A DNA stretch of 64,000 nt, from the NCBI RefSeq assembly GCF_019802045.1, contig NZ_JAHVHU010000005.1:186001-250000 (forward strand). The letters run 5' to 3'. The stretch comes from Membranihabitans marinus (GTDB lineage: Bacteria; Bacteroidota; Bacteroidia; Chitinophagales; Saprospiraceae). Position numbers and translations under genes: made by a program. This document shows positions 17,299-27,148 of the stretch, piece after piece; position 1 is the stretch's first letter; every line of letters begins with the position of its first letter. The notes under the pieces are model-generated. The model had not been told where the DNA came from, did no database searches, and saw only the letters and a list, made by a program, of their open reading frames with translations.

Positions 17299-18086
17299 GG
17301 ATTTACGATTTTCTTTCCAATGATTTGATTCTCATAATCGATCACCAACTCACTGTATGTGTTCCAACCAAGACGGCTTAAACCATCTCGCAGGAATATT
17401 TTCAAATTTTCAAATTTTTTATCCAGGTCGTTTGTTTTACTCAGACGGATGGTAAAATTCCCAACCAACGGATACAAATGTATTTCATCTTTTTTATTCA
17501 CGTGGATCTCGCTGACAAAACTGGTCATAAACGGATCCGATTCGATCGCCTGCGCCAACCGGAACAGATCTTTATGCACTGCGCTAGAATCCACATTCTC
17601 CTCCAATGGCAATAATGGAATAGCTCCGGTCGCCAACATCGTACGTGGTGTATAATGATCAGAGACAGGCATAGCCACCCCATCCCGATCAATGTAGTAA
17701 TCACCACCGTTTTGACTTAAAATCCGAAGCTGAGGGATGCGTTCCACAAGCTCGATCTGCAGCACAGAATGTTTATCAATATAAGTCCGGCAATCTTTCA
17801 CAAAAGGGTTTGATCGATATTTTTCCTCAATGTCAGCCAGCGAAACAGAGTCCACAGCGATGTTCTGCAACCCACCCGAATACAATTCAGCCAACGGATA
17901 CTGAACGTCTACAGAATCCAACAGACTGTTTTCTGTGGATTGATCCAATACGGTGAATTCAACGCCACTCAGATTTCGTTTTTCCAAAAAGCCAAAAGAG
18001 GTATACAACCCGACAACTGCTGCAATAACCAGTACTGAGGCAGCCAATCCGATCAACCGGTTGATATGTTTCTTCCGATCTGTCAT
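17295..18086 (-). CDS. ftsQ: Cell division protein FtsQ
   Basis: This 263-residue protein has a short cytoplasmic tail, one membrane helix (about residues 11-31, IGLAASVLVIAAVVGLY) and a periplasmic POTRA-like domain. SLADIEEKYRSNPFVKDCRT and LQIELVERIPQLRI match the FtsQ/DivIB core, followed by YYIDRDGVAMPVS. It links FtsA/FtsZ to septal wall synthesis. Its start overlaps the stop of murG by 4 bp. In most Bacteroidota murC stands at this junction; here there is no room for it. Confidence 0.9.
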   Translation of the reverse strand: MTDRKKHINRLIGLAASVLVIAAVVGLYTSFGFLEKRNLSGVEFTVLDQSTENSLLDSVDVQYPLAELYSGGLQNIAVDSVSLADIEEKYRSNPFVKDCRTYIDKHSVLQIELVERIPQLRILSQNGGDYYIDRDGVAMPVSDHYTPRTMLATGAIPLLPLEENVDSSAVHKDLFRLAQAIESDPFMTSFVSEIHVNKKDEIHLYPLVGNFTIRLSKTNDLDKKFENLKIFLRDGLSRLGWNTYSELVIDYENQIIGKKIVNP

Positions 18087-19180
18087 GCTTCCTGGGCTAA
18101 TTTAATAACTTCTGTGGCGATGCGTTCTGCAGCATCGGCCCGGTAAAATGATTTTATATTTCGCTCATATGTTTCCAAAACTTCTTTTTGTCCGACCAAT
18201 TCTTGAATCCGGTCAATACCCCCATCAACTGCGTTCTTATCCTCTAACAACCCCGCGGCGGCAGATTCGGTAAGCCGCCGGGCATTTTTGGTCTGATGAT
18301 CCTCCGCCACATTTGGCGAGGGAATCAAAAGAGCGGCCTTACCCAATGCAGCCAACTCTGTCAAAGTTAACGCTCCAGCCCGTGCCACGATCAGGTCTGA
18401 AGCTGCATACATTCTGGCCATATCATCTATAAATTTGACCGCCTTCACATTGGGTAGTTGGGCGGTTTTAGATTGACTGTATTCTTCTTCATACAATGCA
18501 CCATACTGCCAGATATAAAAAATATTGGGCCGGGCTTCAATCGCCGCTGTATTCTGAGCAAACATTTGGTTCAAAGTTCGTGCGCCCAGACTACCACCCA
18601 ATGCCAGAACCACTTTTTGGTCCTCTGCAATCCCCAAATCCTTGCGCGCTGAAGTCCGGCTCCAGTTGGACGCCAGTAAAGATTGGCGAATCGGATTCCC
18701 ACTGATCACGATTTTCTCATTTGGAAAATAGGCATCCATTTTCTCAAAAGCCACGCACACCCGATTGACCTTTCGGGCCAATAACTTATTGGTCACCCCC
18801 GGATACGAATTTTGCTCCTGAATCAGGGTGGGGATTCCCATCCGATGAGCCACCTCCAGGATCGGGCCACTTGCAAAACCACCCACGCCGACGACTGCAT
18901 CGGGTTTGAATTTTTTCAACAAGCGATATGATTTGGCCAGGCTACTCACTAATTTAAAAGGAAAAGAAAAGTTTCGCCACATCTTCTGACGATCGAACCC
19001 TGAAATCCACAGTCCTTCAATCGGATAACCAGCTGCCGGTATTTTTTCCATTTCCATGCGTCCCTGGGCACCCACAAAAAGAAAGTTTGCCGAAGGATGC
19101 AACCGATTGATCGCATCGGCTATCGCCAATGCCGGGAAAATGTGTCCCCCTGTTCCGCCACCACTAATCATGATCTTCAT
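18083..19180 (-). CDS. murG: UDP-GlcNAc:lipid I N-acetylglucosaminyltransferase MurG
   Basis: This 365-residue GT28-family enzyme makes lipid II from lipid I on the inner face of the membrane. The N-terminal GGGTGGHIFPALAIA (about 7-21) is the G loop. VVGVGGFASGP, LIQEQNSYPG, ALGGSLGARTLNQ and the donor-site ARAGALTLTELAALGKAALLIP are all intact. It overlaps ftsW by 17 bp and ftsQ by 4 bp. Confidence 0.97.
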   Translation of the reverse strand: MKIMISGGGTGGHIFPALAIADAINRLHPSANFLFVGAQGRMEMEKIPAAGYPIEGLWISGFDRQKMWRNFSFPFKLVSSLAKSYRLLKKFKPDAVVGVGGFASGPILEVAHRMGIPTLIQEQNSYPGVTNKLLARKVNRVCVAFEKMDAYFPNEKIVISGNPIRQSLLASNWSRTSARKDLGIAEDQKVVLALGGSLGARTLNQMFAQNTAAIEARPNIFYIWQYGALYEEEYSQSKTAQLPNVKAVKFIDDMARMYAASDLIVARAGALTLTELAALGKAALLIPSPNVAEDHQTKNARRLTESAAAGLLEDKNAVDGGIDRIQELVGQKEVLETYERNIKSFYRADAAERIATEVIKLAQEA

Positions 19181-20333
19181 CGCTTTTTTCTTTTAAATGA
19201 ATTCCATCCCGTTCAACCTGCCGGCTCACACTCAGAATAATACCAAACTGCAATGCTGTAAAAAACAATGATGTGCCTCCCATACTAACCATAGGGAGGG
19301 TCAAGCCCGTCGCCGGGACCAGATGAACAGACACCGCAATATTAGCCAGCGCCTGCAATACGATACTCATACACAAGCCAAAAGCCAACAAGGCGCCGAA
19401 AGCTTTTCGAGAACGGGTCAACAATTTTGTACATCGAAACAACAACAGTATATACAAAAATAATATACCGAAAGCACCCACCACACCGTACTCTTCACAT
19501 ATGATCGCAAAGATAAAATCGGCATAGGGATACGCTATAAAATTACGCTGAATGCTGTTTCCTGGTCCCTGACCAAGCCAGCCGCCCTGAGCGATAGCAA
19601 TTTTTGCCTGAATATTATCCCGGCTTGCTTCGCCCATCACAAAATCATTAATCCGACTCATCCAGGTATCAAATCGCGTAAAGTCCGGAAGTACCTGGCC
19701 CACCAAAACCAAGAGCGCCAGACAGATAATTCCGCATAAGAATATCAGACCAATATACTTGACTTTTATCCGACCCACAAAAAGCATCACCAGACAAGTC
19801 GCAAACAGTATCATTGCCGAAGACAAATCCGCTGGCGCAATCAACATACAGATCACTACTATGGGGAGCAACAAAGGGATAAAAGCTGTCTTAAAATCTT
19901 TGATGACCGCCTGTTTGGTCGATATATTTCGTGCTAAGAACAAGATGATGGCCACCTTGGCTAAATCACTCGTCTGAAAGGTCAGTCCGATCAACGGAAT
20001 GGATAACCAACGACGGGCATCATTGACCTCATCCCCCACAAACATCGTCAGTATCAGCAACCCAATGGTCAATACCAGAAAGGAAGGTGCAATGGCACTG
20101 AAAAACTGGTATGGAATTTGATGTACCACATACACAATAAAACACCCGGCCATAATGACCAAAAAATGTTTCATAATGTGATAGCCCGCACCAGAACCAC
20201 CGAACCGGTATTCCATAATCCCGGCCGAAGAATACACGGCCAACATCGAAGCGAGACACAACAATCCAAATACGATCCAGATCGACCGGTCGCCTCGTGC
20301 ATTTTTGAGAATTGTTTGGACAAAAGTCATCAC
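19164..20333 (-). CDS. ftsW: Septal peptidoglycan polymerase FtsW (SEDS family)
   Basis: This 389-residue multi-helix membrane protein polymerises lipid II during division together with its class B PBP. Typical SEDS segments are DARRWLSIPLIGLTFQTSD, the loop QGPGNSIQRNFIAYPYADFI, and AVSVHLVPATGLTLPMVSMG. Its genomic place in the dcw cluster supports FtsW over RodA. It is separated from mraY upstream by 272 bases, where murD would normally lie, and may have its own promoter. Confidence 0.93.
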   Translation of the reverse strand: MMTFVQTILKNARGDRSIWIVFGLLCLASMLAVYSSAGIMEYRFGGSGAGYHIMKHFLVIMAGCFIVYVVHQIPYQFFSAIAPSFLVLTIGLLILTMFVGDEVNDARRWLSIPLIGLTFQTSDLAKVAIILFLARNISTKQAVIKDFKTAFIPLLLPIVVICMLIAPADLSSAMILFATCLVMLFVGRIKVKYIGLIFLCGIICLALLVLVGQVLPDFTRFDTWMSRINDFVMGEASRDNIQAKIAIAQGGWLGQGPGNSIQRNFIAYPYADFIFAIICEEYGVVGAFGILFLYILLLFRCTKLLTRSRKAFGALLAFGLCMSIVLQALANIAVSVHLVPATGLTLPMVSMGGTSLFFTALQFGIILSVSRQVERDGIHLKEKSDEDHD

Positions 20334-20605
20334 AGTTTTCTTTCAATTCAATAATGTCAACATGAATAGGAAAACAGGGCGCAACACTTCGGTGCGCCCT
20401 GAATGACAAATTTTATGCCCCTACGGACAATCTATTCCATTGAAACCTTAGTAGAAATTTTGTCATTGTTTTCGCATTACTTCTATTGACTAAACAAATA
20501 TAAAAAAAATCTTATATTTAAAATTATTTTTATTCATTTTTCTTTCATTATTAGGAAAATAAAGATATTGATAATCAATAATATATGCCTAAACGGCCGA
20601 TTTAA
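20334..20605 (-). promoter_or_regulatory. Non-coding gap at the usual murD position
   Basis: This is the only sizeable gap inside the otherwise tightly packed dcw cluster. It contains a GC-rich hairpin, CAGGGCGCA (20375-20383) with TGCGCCCTG (20393-20401), which can also fold around a TTCG tetraloop. It is followed on the plus strand by a very AT-rich stretch (20440-20590). On the minus strand TATATTTG (20495-20502) matches the -7 consensus, although no good -33 box was found. It probably holds a promoter for ftsW-ftsZ. Confidence 0.5.
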
Positions 20606-21847
20606 TCATCTTATTTTCAAGGTTATAACAGCTATCACTGCAAGCATCACTCCTACAATCCAAAATCGGGAAACAATTTTTGATTCGTGATACCCAAGCT
20701 TCTGATAATGGTGATGCAAAGGAGACATCTGAAATATACGTCGTCCCTCGCCGTATTTTTTCTTGGTGTACTTGAAGTAACTCACCTGCAAGACCACACT
20801 CAATGCTTCCACCAAAAAGATCCCGCAAAAGATCGGGATCAACAATTCTTTTCGCAGCAATATGGACATACTGGCTATAATCGCACCCAGTGTCAGACTT
20901 CCGGTATCTCCCATAAAAATGGTGGCAGGATAGGCATTGTACCATAAAAAACCAACACAAGCACCAACAAAGCACGCTGTAAAAACCACCAGTTCGCCCG
21001 TGGCAGGCAGGTAAAATATATTCAGATACTCGGCAAAAATTGTATTTCCCGACACATAGGAAAAGATACCCAAAGTGGCGCCGATAATCGCCGAAACACC
21101 AGTAGCCAACCCGTCCAGACCATCGGTCAGATTACTGGCATTGGATACCGCTATTATGATAAATACAACCAACGGAATAAAAATTAATGCGGCATTGGTG
21201 CGGCTGTGTGAACTCACCGGTATAATCTGACTGTAATCCAGTTGATTCTCTTTCAGGAAAGGAACATTGGTCAGATAATTGTGCACATCAACGTAGGCGT
21301 TATCCTGAAATTCAGCAGACGTCGTATTTTGTTGCTCCAACTGGGAAGGCTTGGCCAGTTTTTTATCGATCCGAACCGTAATATCCTGTTGTGTCATCAT
21401 CGTGATACTAACCACCAACCCCAGAATTATCTGCCCCATCACCTTGAACTTTCCTTTCAGTCCAGTTTTATTTTTTCGAAAAACTTTAATGTAGTCATCT
21501 ATGAAACCGATCAACCCCATCCATACGACCGTGAATATCATAAGCTGAATGTAGATATTGGACAGATCAGCGAGCAATAAAGTAGGCACCAAGATGGCCA
21601 GGATAATAATCACCCCTCCCATCGTCGGTGTTCCTTCCTTGGATTTCTGACCAGACAATCCAAGATCCCTAACTGATTCTCCAATCTGCTGCCGGGCTAA
21701 AAACCGAATAATTTTTTTACCAAAAAACAGGGTAACGATCAAAGATATGATTACTGCCAAGGCCGATCGGAACGAGATATACTGAAACAACCGGGCTCCC
21801 GGTAAATCAAACTGCGTCTCGATATATTCAAACAGGGCGTACAGCAT
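20606..21847 (-). CDS. mraY: Phospho-MurNAc-pentapeptide transferase MraY
   Basis: This 413-residue inner-membrane enzyme transfers phospho-MurNAc-pentapeptide to undecaprenyl phosphate, forming lipid I. Hallmarks are [12 protein letters not shown] (about residue 73), [22 protein letters not shown] and [11 protein letters not shown], then the histidine-rich [12 protein letters not shown] loop. A large insert between residues 150 and 215 carries acidic and Gln-rich sequence typical of Bacteroidota MraY. It lies 3 bp after murE. Confidence 0.97.
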   Translation of the reverse strand: MLYALFEYIETQFDLPGARLFQYISFRSALAVIISLIVTLFFGKKIIRFLARQQIGESVRDLGLSGQKSKEGTPTMGGVIIILAILVPTLLLADLSNIYIQLMIFTVVWMGLIGFIDDYIKVFRKNKTGLKGKFKVMGQIILGLVVSITMMTQQDITVRIDKKLAKPSQLEQQNTTSAEFQDNAYVDVHNYLTNVPFLKENQLDYSQIIPVSSHSRTNAALIFIPLVVFIIIAVSNASNLTDGLDGLATGVSAIIGATLGIFSYVSGNTIFAEYLNIFYLPATGELVVFTACFVGACVGFLWYNAYPATIFMGDTGSLTLGAIIASMSILLRKELLIPIFCGIFLVEALSVVLQVSYFKYTKKKYGEGRRIFQMSPLHHHYQKLGYHESKIVSRFWIVGVMLAVIAVITLKIR

Positions 21848-21850
21848 AGA

Positions 21851-23344
21851 TCACCATTTTATTTTTTGCGTCAGCGCTTTTTTCAGCTCTACACGGTCAT
21901 CAAATGGATTCTTAACGCCATCAATCTCCTGATACTGTTCGTGCCCCTTACCGGCGACAATGACTACATCACCGGCTCGAGCCAATGATACAGCCAATCG
22001 AATAGCTTCCCGGCGATCTACGATTTTGAACACCTTGGCTTTCAATGGAGCATCCAACGAATCATACATCTCATCAATGATCTTCTGTGGATTTTCATTT
22101 CTGGGATTGTCCGAAGTAAACACCGCGATATCGGCATTTTGGGCAGCAGCCCAACCCATGGCCGGTCGCTTATCCCGATCCCGGTTCCCTCCACATCCCA
22201 GAGCTATAATCACCCGGCCATTGTGCTCGATGATATCCTGAGCAGCCTGGGTTACCTTTTCTACCGCATCCGGCGTATGTGCATAATCCACAATCCCCAC
22301 AGGAGCTTCGGCCTCAATTTCTACCGGAAGTTTAACCCGCTGAAAGCGTCCGGGTGCTTCCTGCAACATAGACAGCCCTTGCAACACTTCCACTTTATTC
22401 ATCCCGCACAGATCAGCCACACCATATACGGCCAAAAGATTGTATGCATTGAAACGCCCCGTAATCCGAGTCAATACATCCTGTCCATCCAAATGGATGG
22501 TCATGGCAATCAAATCCATTTCCAAAATCTGACAGGTATAATCAGCCATGGATCGAAGCCCGAAGGTCTGTGTCCTTGCCTGGGTGTTTTGAATCATAAA
22601 CATTCCATTGCGATCATCTTCATTAACGAGCGCAAAGGCATCGGACTTCAATCGGTCAAAAAACGATTTCTTGGCGTCCCGATAATTTTTAAATGTAAGG
22701 TGATAATCCAGGTGATCGTGCGTGATATTCGTGAATACGGCTCCATCAAAATCAAGCGCCTCCACCCTTTTCTGATCGAGGGCATGAGAGCTGACTTCCA
22801 TAAATACATAATCACATCCCTGGTCAACCATTTCCGCCAATCCTTTACTTAACGACACGGGATCCGGCGTCGTAAGGCGGGCAGGCAACTCGGTAGTATG
22901 ACTCTTGTTGATAATGGTCGAAAACATCCCAGCCCGGTATCCCAGGTATCCAAAAAGCTGGTGCAACATATACACCACACTAGACTTCCCGTTAGTTCCG
23001 GTCACTCCGATCAATTTCAGCTGACGACTCGGATAACCATAAAACCATTCTGAAATGGAAGACGCTGCTTTGCGGGCATCAGCCACCTGAACCCAGGCGA
23101 CCGCTTCTGGGAGGTCAGTTAAGTCCGGTGCGTTTTCGGAAACGACCACGGTGGCGCCATTATTGACTGCTTGTGCCACATATGCATTTCCATCCACTTC
23201 CGTACCGATTATTGCTATAAAAACATAAGACGACTTCACTTCACGACTATCTATAGCAATGCCCTTGATCTCCTTGCTTTCGTCTCCAATGACGTGAAGG
23301 AAACCGATGGCAGAGCACATAGATTTTATAGTGCGGTTCGTCAT
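21851..23344 (-). CDS. murE: UDP-MurNAc-tripeptide synthetase MurE (meso-DAP type)
   Basis: This 497-residue ligase adds the third amino acid to the wall peptide. GVTGTNGKSSVVYML (about 113-127) is the ATP loop, MEVSSHALDQKRVEAL is present, and the C-terminal substrate motif reads DNPRNENP. DNPR is the signature for meso-diaminopimelate rather than lysine. It overlaps the PBP gene by 4 bp and precedes mraY by 3 bp. Confidence 0.96.
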   Translation of the reverse strand: MTNRTIKSMCSAIGFLHVIGDESKEIKGIAIDSREVKSSYVFIAIIGTEVDGNAYVAQAVNNGATVVVSENAPDLTDLPEAVAWVQVADARKAASSISEWFYGYPSRQLKLIGVTGTNGKSSVVYMLHQLFGYLGYRAGMFSTIINKSHTTELPARLTTPDPVSLSKGLAEMVDQGCDYVFMEVSSHALDQKRVEALDFDGAVFTNITHDHLDYHLTFKNYRDAKKSFFDRLKSDAFALVNEDDRNGMFMIQNTQARTQTFGLRSMADYTCQILEMDLIAMTIHLDGQDVLTRITGRFNAYNLLAVYGVADLCGMNKVEVLQGLSMLQEAPGRFQRVKLPVEIEAEAPVGIVDYAHTPDAVEKVTQAAQDIIEHNGRVIIALGCGGNRDRDKRPAMGWAAAQNADIAVFTSDNPRNENPQKIIDEMYDSLDAPLKAKVFKIVDRREAIRLAVSLARAGDVVIVAGKGHEQYQEIDGVKNPFDDRVELKKALTQKIKW

Positions 23345-25479
23345 CCCAGCGTTAAAAATATTTTTTTATTATTAATGGGAGATCCTGGCTCAATAGATTG
23401 TCTGGTCACCTTACCGGTACCCTGCACAACCACTCGCACATCCAGATTCTCCAATAAATATAAAGCGTCTCTCAAGCCCATGCCCACCACATTTGGGATG
23501 GCCTTCTCTCGAACAGCACGAGGTGCCAGGGTAAAATCGGTTGAATCCTGCAAGATCACTGTCCATTCGCTTTCTGTGGACTTTCTTGTTTTGAGACCTA
23601 AGTAGCCAAAGACGGTTTCGAAGTCTTTGGAATATCCGACTTCGTAAACGGGCAGTTGGATCTGTGCAGAGGCGAGCATAGGCTTGTCGTTGAGTACCTT
23701 CATAAGGTTAGGATCTGTTGCATAGCAATAATCTACAATCTCCTTAAACACAGGTGCGGCAATTTTACTGCCGTAATACGCATGTTTTTTGGGATCATTG
23801 ACGACCACAATGCAAGAATATTTGGGTTGATCCGTCGGGAAGTACCCAACAAACGACGCTATATATTTTTTTCTTTTGGCATCTTTATCAGCATAATTTA
23901 TGCGTGTCGTACCAGTCTTACCAGCGACACTATAATCTGGACTGATCAGATTTTTTCCAGTTCCATTCAGCACCACTTCTTTTAGTAGATGCTGTGCTTT
24001 TTTTATCGATGATTCAGACGCAATTCGTACTGATTTCATATTTGGATGGATCATCCGAACCAGAGACCCAGACTTCATCACTTTTTCACCCAATCGGGGC
24101 GGCACATAATACCCGTCATTCGCGACCGCATTGTAAAAAGCCAGTATCTGCAGTGGCGTGGTTCGCAACTCATACCCATGCGCCATATATGGTATTGACA
24201 TCACAGAGCTCCACGTTCCTTTCTTCCCGGGAATGTTTTTTCGCTCTTCTTTGGAATAAATATCGGGCTCTGGCTCCCCGGGAATTTCAATACCTGTTTT
24301 AGATTTCAGATGAAATTGCTTCATGTATTTAAAAAAACGGTCGGGCCCGTCATCACTTCTAAAATATTTAATGGCGAGTTTGGCCATTCCCACATTTGAA
24401 GATATAGCAAAATTATGTTCGATCGTTGTAGTATCAAATGGATGACCTTCTGAATCCCGGATGATTCCGGATCCCACCCGCATGTATCCTGGTCCCAAAC
24501 TAACCGGGTCATCCAATTCCAGATCCTGATCTTCAAACAATGCAAGCATCGTTGCCAACTTAAAAGTAGAACCAAGTTCATACAACCGACCCACCCCATA
24601 GTTCAGATTTTCATAGTACCCGCCTGAAGCCGTTTGCCCCAGATTTGCAATAGCTTTGACATGGCCTGATTTCACCTCCATAACGATTGCAGTCCCCCAC
24701 TCAGCCTCATGCTCAGTCAACACCTGACGCAGCGAGTATTCTGCAATATCCTGCAAATTCACATTTATGGATGTTTGCAAATCATGGCCCTCCTGTGCAT
24801 CAATCTCGGTCAGATCATGTATCGGTATATCAATTCCCCGGGCAATTCGCTGCACATAACGCAATCCGTCTTTCCCCCCCAACAAGTCATCGTAATACAT
24901 CTCGAGTCCCAGTGGTTTTCGATCCCCCGCCATCCGACCAATCGAACGGCTCGCGAGATTTCCATAGGGCTTCAATCTACTGGATTTGCGCTCCAGCACC
25001 AATCCTCCTTTGTAGCCGCCCAAGGACAACAATGGATACTTCTTTACTTTTTCCACTACCGTAAAATCGGCATTGCGGGCTATTAAAAAGGAACGCACCC
25101 GATCCTTCCGCGCCCGAACCAATTTTTGCTTGATCTGAGCTACACTTCTTTTTGGCCATATATCGCGCTGAAGATAAATACTCAGCGAATCTACATGCTG
25201 GTTAAAATACTCATCGCGCATAGCTTCTGATCCAAAATCAATCCGAATATCGAAATAAGGAATACTGGTCGCCAACAAGCTTCCATCATCCGCATATATA
25301 TTCCCGCGCTGAGCCTCTACGTTTTGTTTGCGGATCGAATAATCTTCACCACGCTGTATCCAATAAGCCCGTTCCACCGTATCAATCTTTATGACCTGCC
25401 CCATGATCACCACGCTAACCAATACCAACACATAGAAGGTAATGTAGGCCCGGCTCAATATTTCTTTTCGGATACTCAT
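23341..25479 (-). CDS. ftsI: Class B penicillin-binding protein with PASTA domain (FtsI-type)
   Basis: This 712-residue septal transpeptidase has one N-terminal helix (about 9-27), a PBP-dimer domain and a transpeptidase domain. The active-site SxxK is in LGSTFKLATM, the SxN is ISSNVG, and the KTG is VAGKTGTTR. A single PASTA domain (IPNVVGMGLRDALYLLENLD) ends the protein. It crosslinks septal wall made by FtsW. It overlaps both the FtsL-like gene and murE by 4 bp. PASTA-bearing FtsI is common in Bacteroidota. Confidence 0.94.
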   Translation of the reverse strand: MSIRKEILSRAYITFYVLVLVSVVIMGQVIKIDTVERAYWIQRGEDYSIRKQNVEAQRGNIYADDGSLLATSIPYFDIRIDFGSEAMRDEYFNQHVDSLSIYLQRDIWPKRSVAQIKQKLVRARKDRVRSFLIARNADFTVVEKVKKYPLLSLGGYKGGLVLERKSSRLKPYGNLASRSIGRMAGDRKPLGLEMYYDDLLGGKDGLRYVQRIARGIDIPIHDLTEIDAQEGHDLQTSINVNLQDIAEYSLRQVLTEHEAEWGTAIVMEVKSGHVKAIANLGQTASGGYYENLNYGVGRLYELGSTFKLATMLALFEDQDLELDDPVSLGPGYMRVGSGIIRDSEGHPFDTTTIEHNFAISSNVGMAKLAIKYFRSDDGPDRFFKYMKQFHLKSKTGIEIPGEPEPDIYSKEERKNIPGKKGTWSSVMSIPYMAHGYELRTTPLQILAFYNAVANDGYYVPPRLGEKVMKSGSLVRMIHPNMKSVRIASESSIKKAQHLLKEVVLNGTGKNLISPDYSVAGKTGTTRINYADKDAKRKKYIASFVGYFPTDQPKYSCIVVVNDPKKHAYYGSKIAAPVFKEIVDYCYATDPNLMKVLNDKPMLASAQIQLPVYEVGYSKDFETVFGYLGLKTRKSTESEWTVILQDSTDFTLAPRAVREKAIPNVVGMGLRDALYLLENLDVRVVVQGTGKVTRQSIEPGSPINNKKIFLTLG

Positions 25480-25787
25480 CGTTTTTTCCGGGATTTAATA
25501 ATCACTGGCTTTGAACCTTCTTTCCCGATCGCATTTTCATCCAATCGTCCTTCCAGGCTTGACAAAGAAGCTTCGCTCATCCACTCTGCTTTGAGCGTCA
25601 GATACTTCCAGTTTAATTCCTTAACTTCCTTTTTCAAGTGGGTGATTTTACGAATCTTCTGTTCAGCAATGTGTGAGTTCATGATCGCCACAAAAGAAAG
25701 CACAAATAGAAACAGCACATACACCGTATGATTTCCGAGCCACTCATACACTACTTTACTTGATATTTTTCTTTGCTTCAATTTCAT
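25476..25787 (-). CDS. ftsL: FtsL-like bitopic division protein
   Basis: This 103-residue protein has a basic N-tail, one membrane helix (about 19-37, HTVYVLFLFVLSFVAIM) and a leucine-rich coiled coil (KIRKITHLKKEVKELNWKYL). It sits exactly between rsmH (no gap) and the PBP gene (4 bp overlap), where FtsL is expected. The C-terminal tail is very basic. Primary sequence in this family is poorly conserved, so the call rests on topology and position. Confidence 0.85.
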   Translation of the reverse strand: MKLKQRKISSKVVYEWLGNHTVYVLFLFVLSFVAIMNSHIAEQKIRKITHLKKEVKELNWKYLTLKAEWMSEASLSSLEGRLDENAIGKEGSKPVIIKSRKKR

Positions 25788-26681
25788 CTATCCCAATCTT
25801 TCTCCAATCCTCATTTTTGCACTACGTGATCTACTATTTTGTTTAACCTCTTCCGAATCCGGCAACACCGGCTTTTTGGTTATCATTCGCCAATGACGAA
25901 TGGACTTCCCATAACTATCCTTTATCTCCTGTCGGTCAAAAGACCCATGCTTCAAATAATTTTTCACCAACCGATCTTCCAATGAGTGAAACGAAATTAC
26001 TACAACCCGCCCCCCAACGGCCACTATCTCCGGAAGTTGTTTCAAAAATTTCTTCAACACCCCCATCTCATCATTCACCTCAATACGAACAGCCTGAAAA
26101 ACCTGGGACAGATACCGCATCTTACTCCCCCGGGCATTTGATTCCGCAATAGCCACCAAATCCAGCGTAGTTTCGATCGGTCGCACCTTACGGGCATCCA
26201 CCACAGCTTCAGCCAAATTTTTGGAATTTCGTATTTCTCCATAATCAGAAAACATATACCACAACTGCTCCATCGAATAATCATTCAACACCTGTCTGGC
26301 TGTACGTGCTGCGTTCTGATTCATCCGCATATCAAGCGGTGCCGAAAACCGATAGGAAAACCCACGTTCACCCTGATCAAACTGCATGGACGACACGCCA
26401 AGATCCACCAGAACCCCATCCACAGATCCAATACCATCAGCCTTCAACACATCAACCATGTCTGCAAAATTGTTATGCCGCAATCGCAATCGAGAGTCAT
26501 CGTATGCCGCCTGCAATACCGACAAATCCTGATCAAATCCATACAACACCCCGCCTCCCAACTGGCCCAGAATTTCGCGACTATGCCCTCCTGCTCCAAA
26601 CGTTCCGTCCACATACACTCCACCTTCCCGGATTCTCAGCCCGCTGACAGCCTCTTCCCGAAGTACAGAAAAATGACTCAT
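25788..26681 (-). CDS. rsmH: 16S rRNA (cytosine-1402 N4) methyltransferase RsmH
   Basis: This 297-residue enzyme is also known as MraW. Motifs are YVDGTFGAGGHSREIL (SAM loop), LVDLGVSSMQFDQGERGFSY, PLDMRMNQ, QAVRIEVNDE and VVISFHSLEDRLVKNYLK. It methylates C1402 in the ribosomal decoding centre. It begins inside the last codons of mraZ (4 bp overlap) and runs straight into ftsL. Confidence 0.96.
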   Translation of the reverse strand: MSHFSVLREEAVSGLRIREGGVYVDGTFGAGGHSREILGQLGGGVLYGFDQDLSVLQAAYDDSRLRLRHNNFADMVDVLKADGIGSVDGVLVDLGVSSMQFDQGERGFSYRFSAPLDMRMNQNAARTARQVLNDYSMEQLWYMFSDYGEIRNSKNLAEAVVDARKVRPIETTLDLVAIAESNARGSKMRYLSQVFQAVRIEVNDEMGVLKKFLKQLPEIVAVGGRVVVISFHSLEDRLVKNYLKHGSFDRQEIKDSYGKSIRHWRMITKKPVLPDSEEVKQNSRSRSAKMRIGERLG

Positions 26682-27148
26682 TCCTGCTCGCTTTCATCCG
26701 GTCCGGCACCACCCAGCACCTGCTCAGCCAACTGAGAAAATTCATCAGGCTCCGCATCCAACATTCCATAATAAATCTCCTTGTCCCACACCTCAATCCG
26801 ATCCAGATAAGCAAAAAGAACAGCATCTTTTTGAATATCTGCGTATTGCAATAAGTTTTTACCGATTAATACCCGATCAGCTGAGTCTGTAGTTACACTG
26901 TTTACCCCTCGAAAAAAATACCGGATAAAATTCCGATCCTTTTGGCGATACACATTCAGATCATTGATTCCTTCGACGATTTTATCCCAAACTTTTTCAG
27001 GATACATCATAATGCACTTCTCAAACCCCCGATTCACAAAGAAGGTCGACGGAGAGAGTCCGCCCAATTGCTTGAGCAGCTGAGCCGGCATTTTCAACCG
27101 ACCCTTGCCATCCAGACGACATTCATATTCACCGTAGAGCTGAACCAT
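26678..27148 (-). CDS. mraZ: Transcriptional regulator MraZ
   Basis: This 156-residue protein has two SpoVT/AbrB-like repeats. The first is LYGEYECRLDGKGRLKMPAQ near residues 3-22, and the second contains TTDSADRVLIGKNLLQYADI. MraZ binds repeats upstream of its own operon and sets dcw expression. The start at 27148 (MVQLYGEY) matches the family; a longer frame from 27214 adds 22 residues that do not. It is the first gene of the cluster. Confidence 0.93.
   Translation of the reverse strand: MVQLYGEYECRLDGKGRLKMPAQLLKQLGGLSPSTFFVNRGFEKCIMMYPEKVWDKIVEGINDLNVYRQKDRNFIRYFFRGVNSVTTDSADRVLIGKNLLQYADIQKDAVLFAYLDRIEVWDKEIYYGMLDAEPDEFSQLAEQVLGGAGPDESEQE

Noticed and set aside
18083-20605. Possible hidden or broken murC or murD in the dcw cluster
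   Set aside because: The murG-ftsQ junction overlaps, and the 272-base gap before ftsW shows no Mur ligase motif (such as GTNGK) in any frame.
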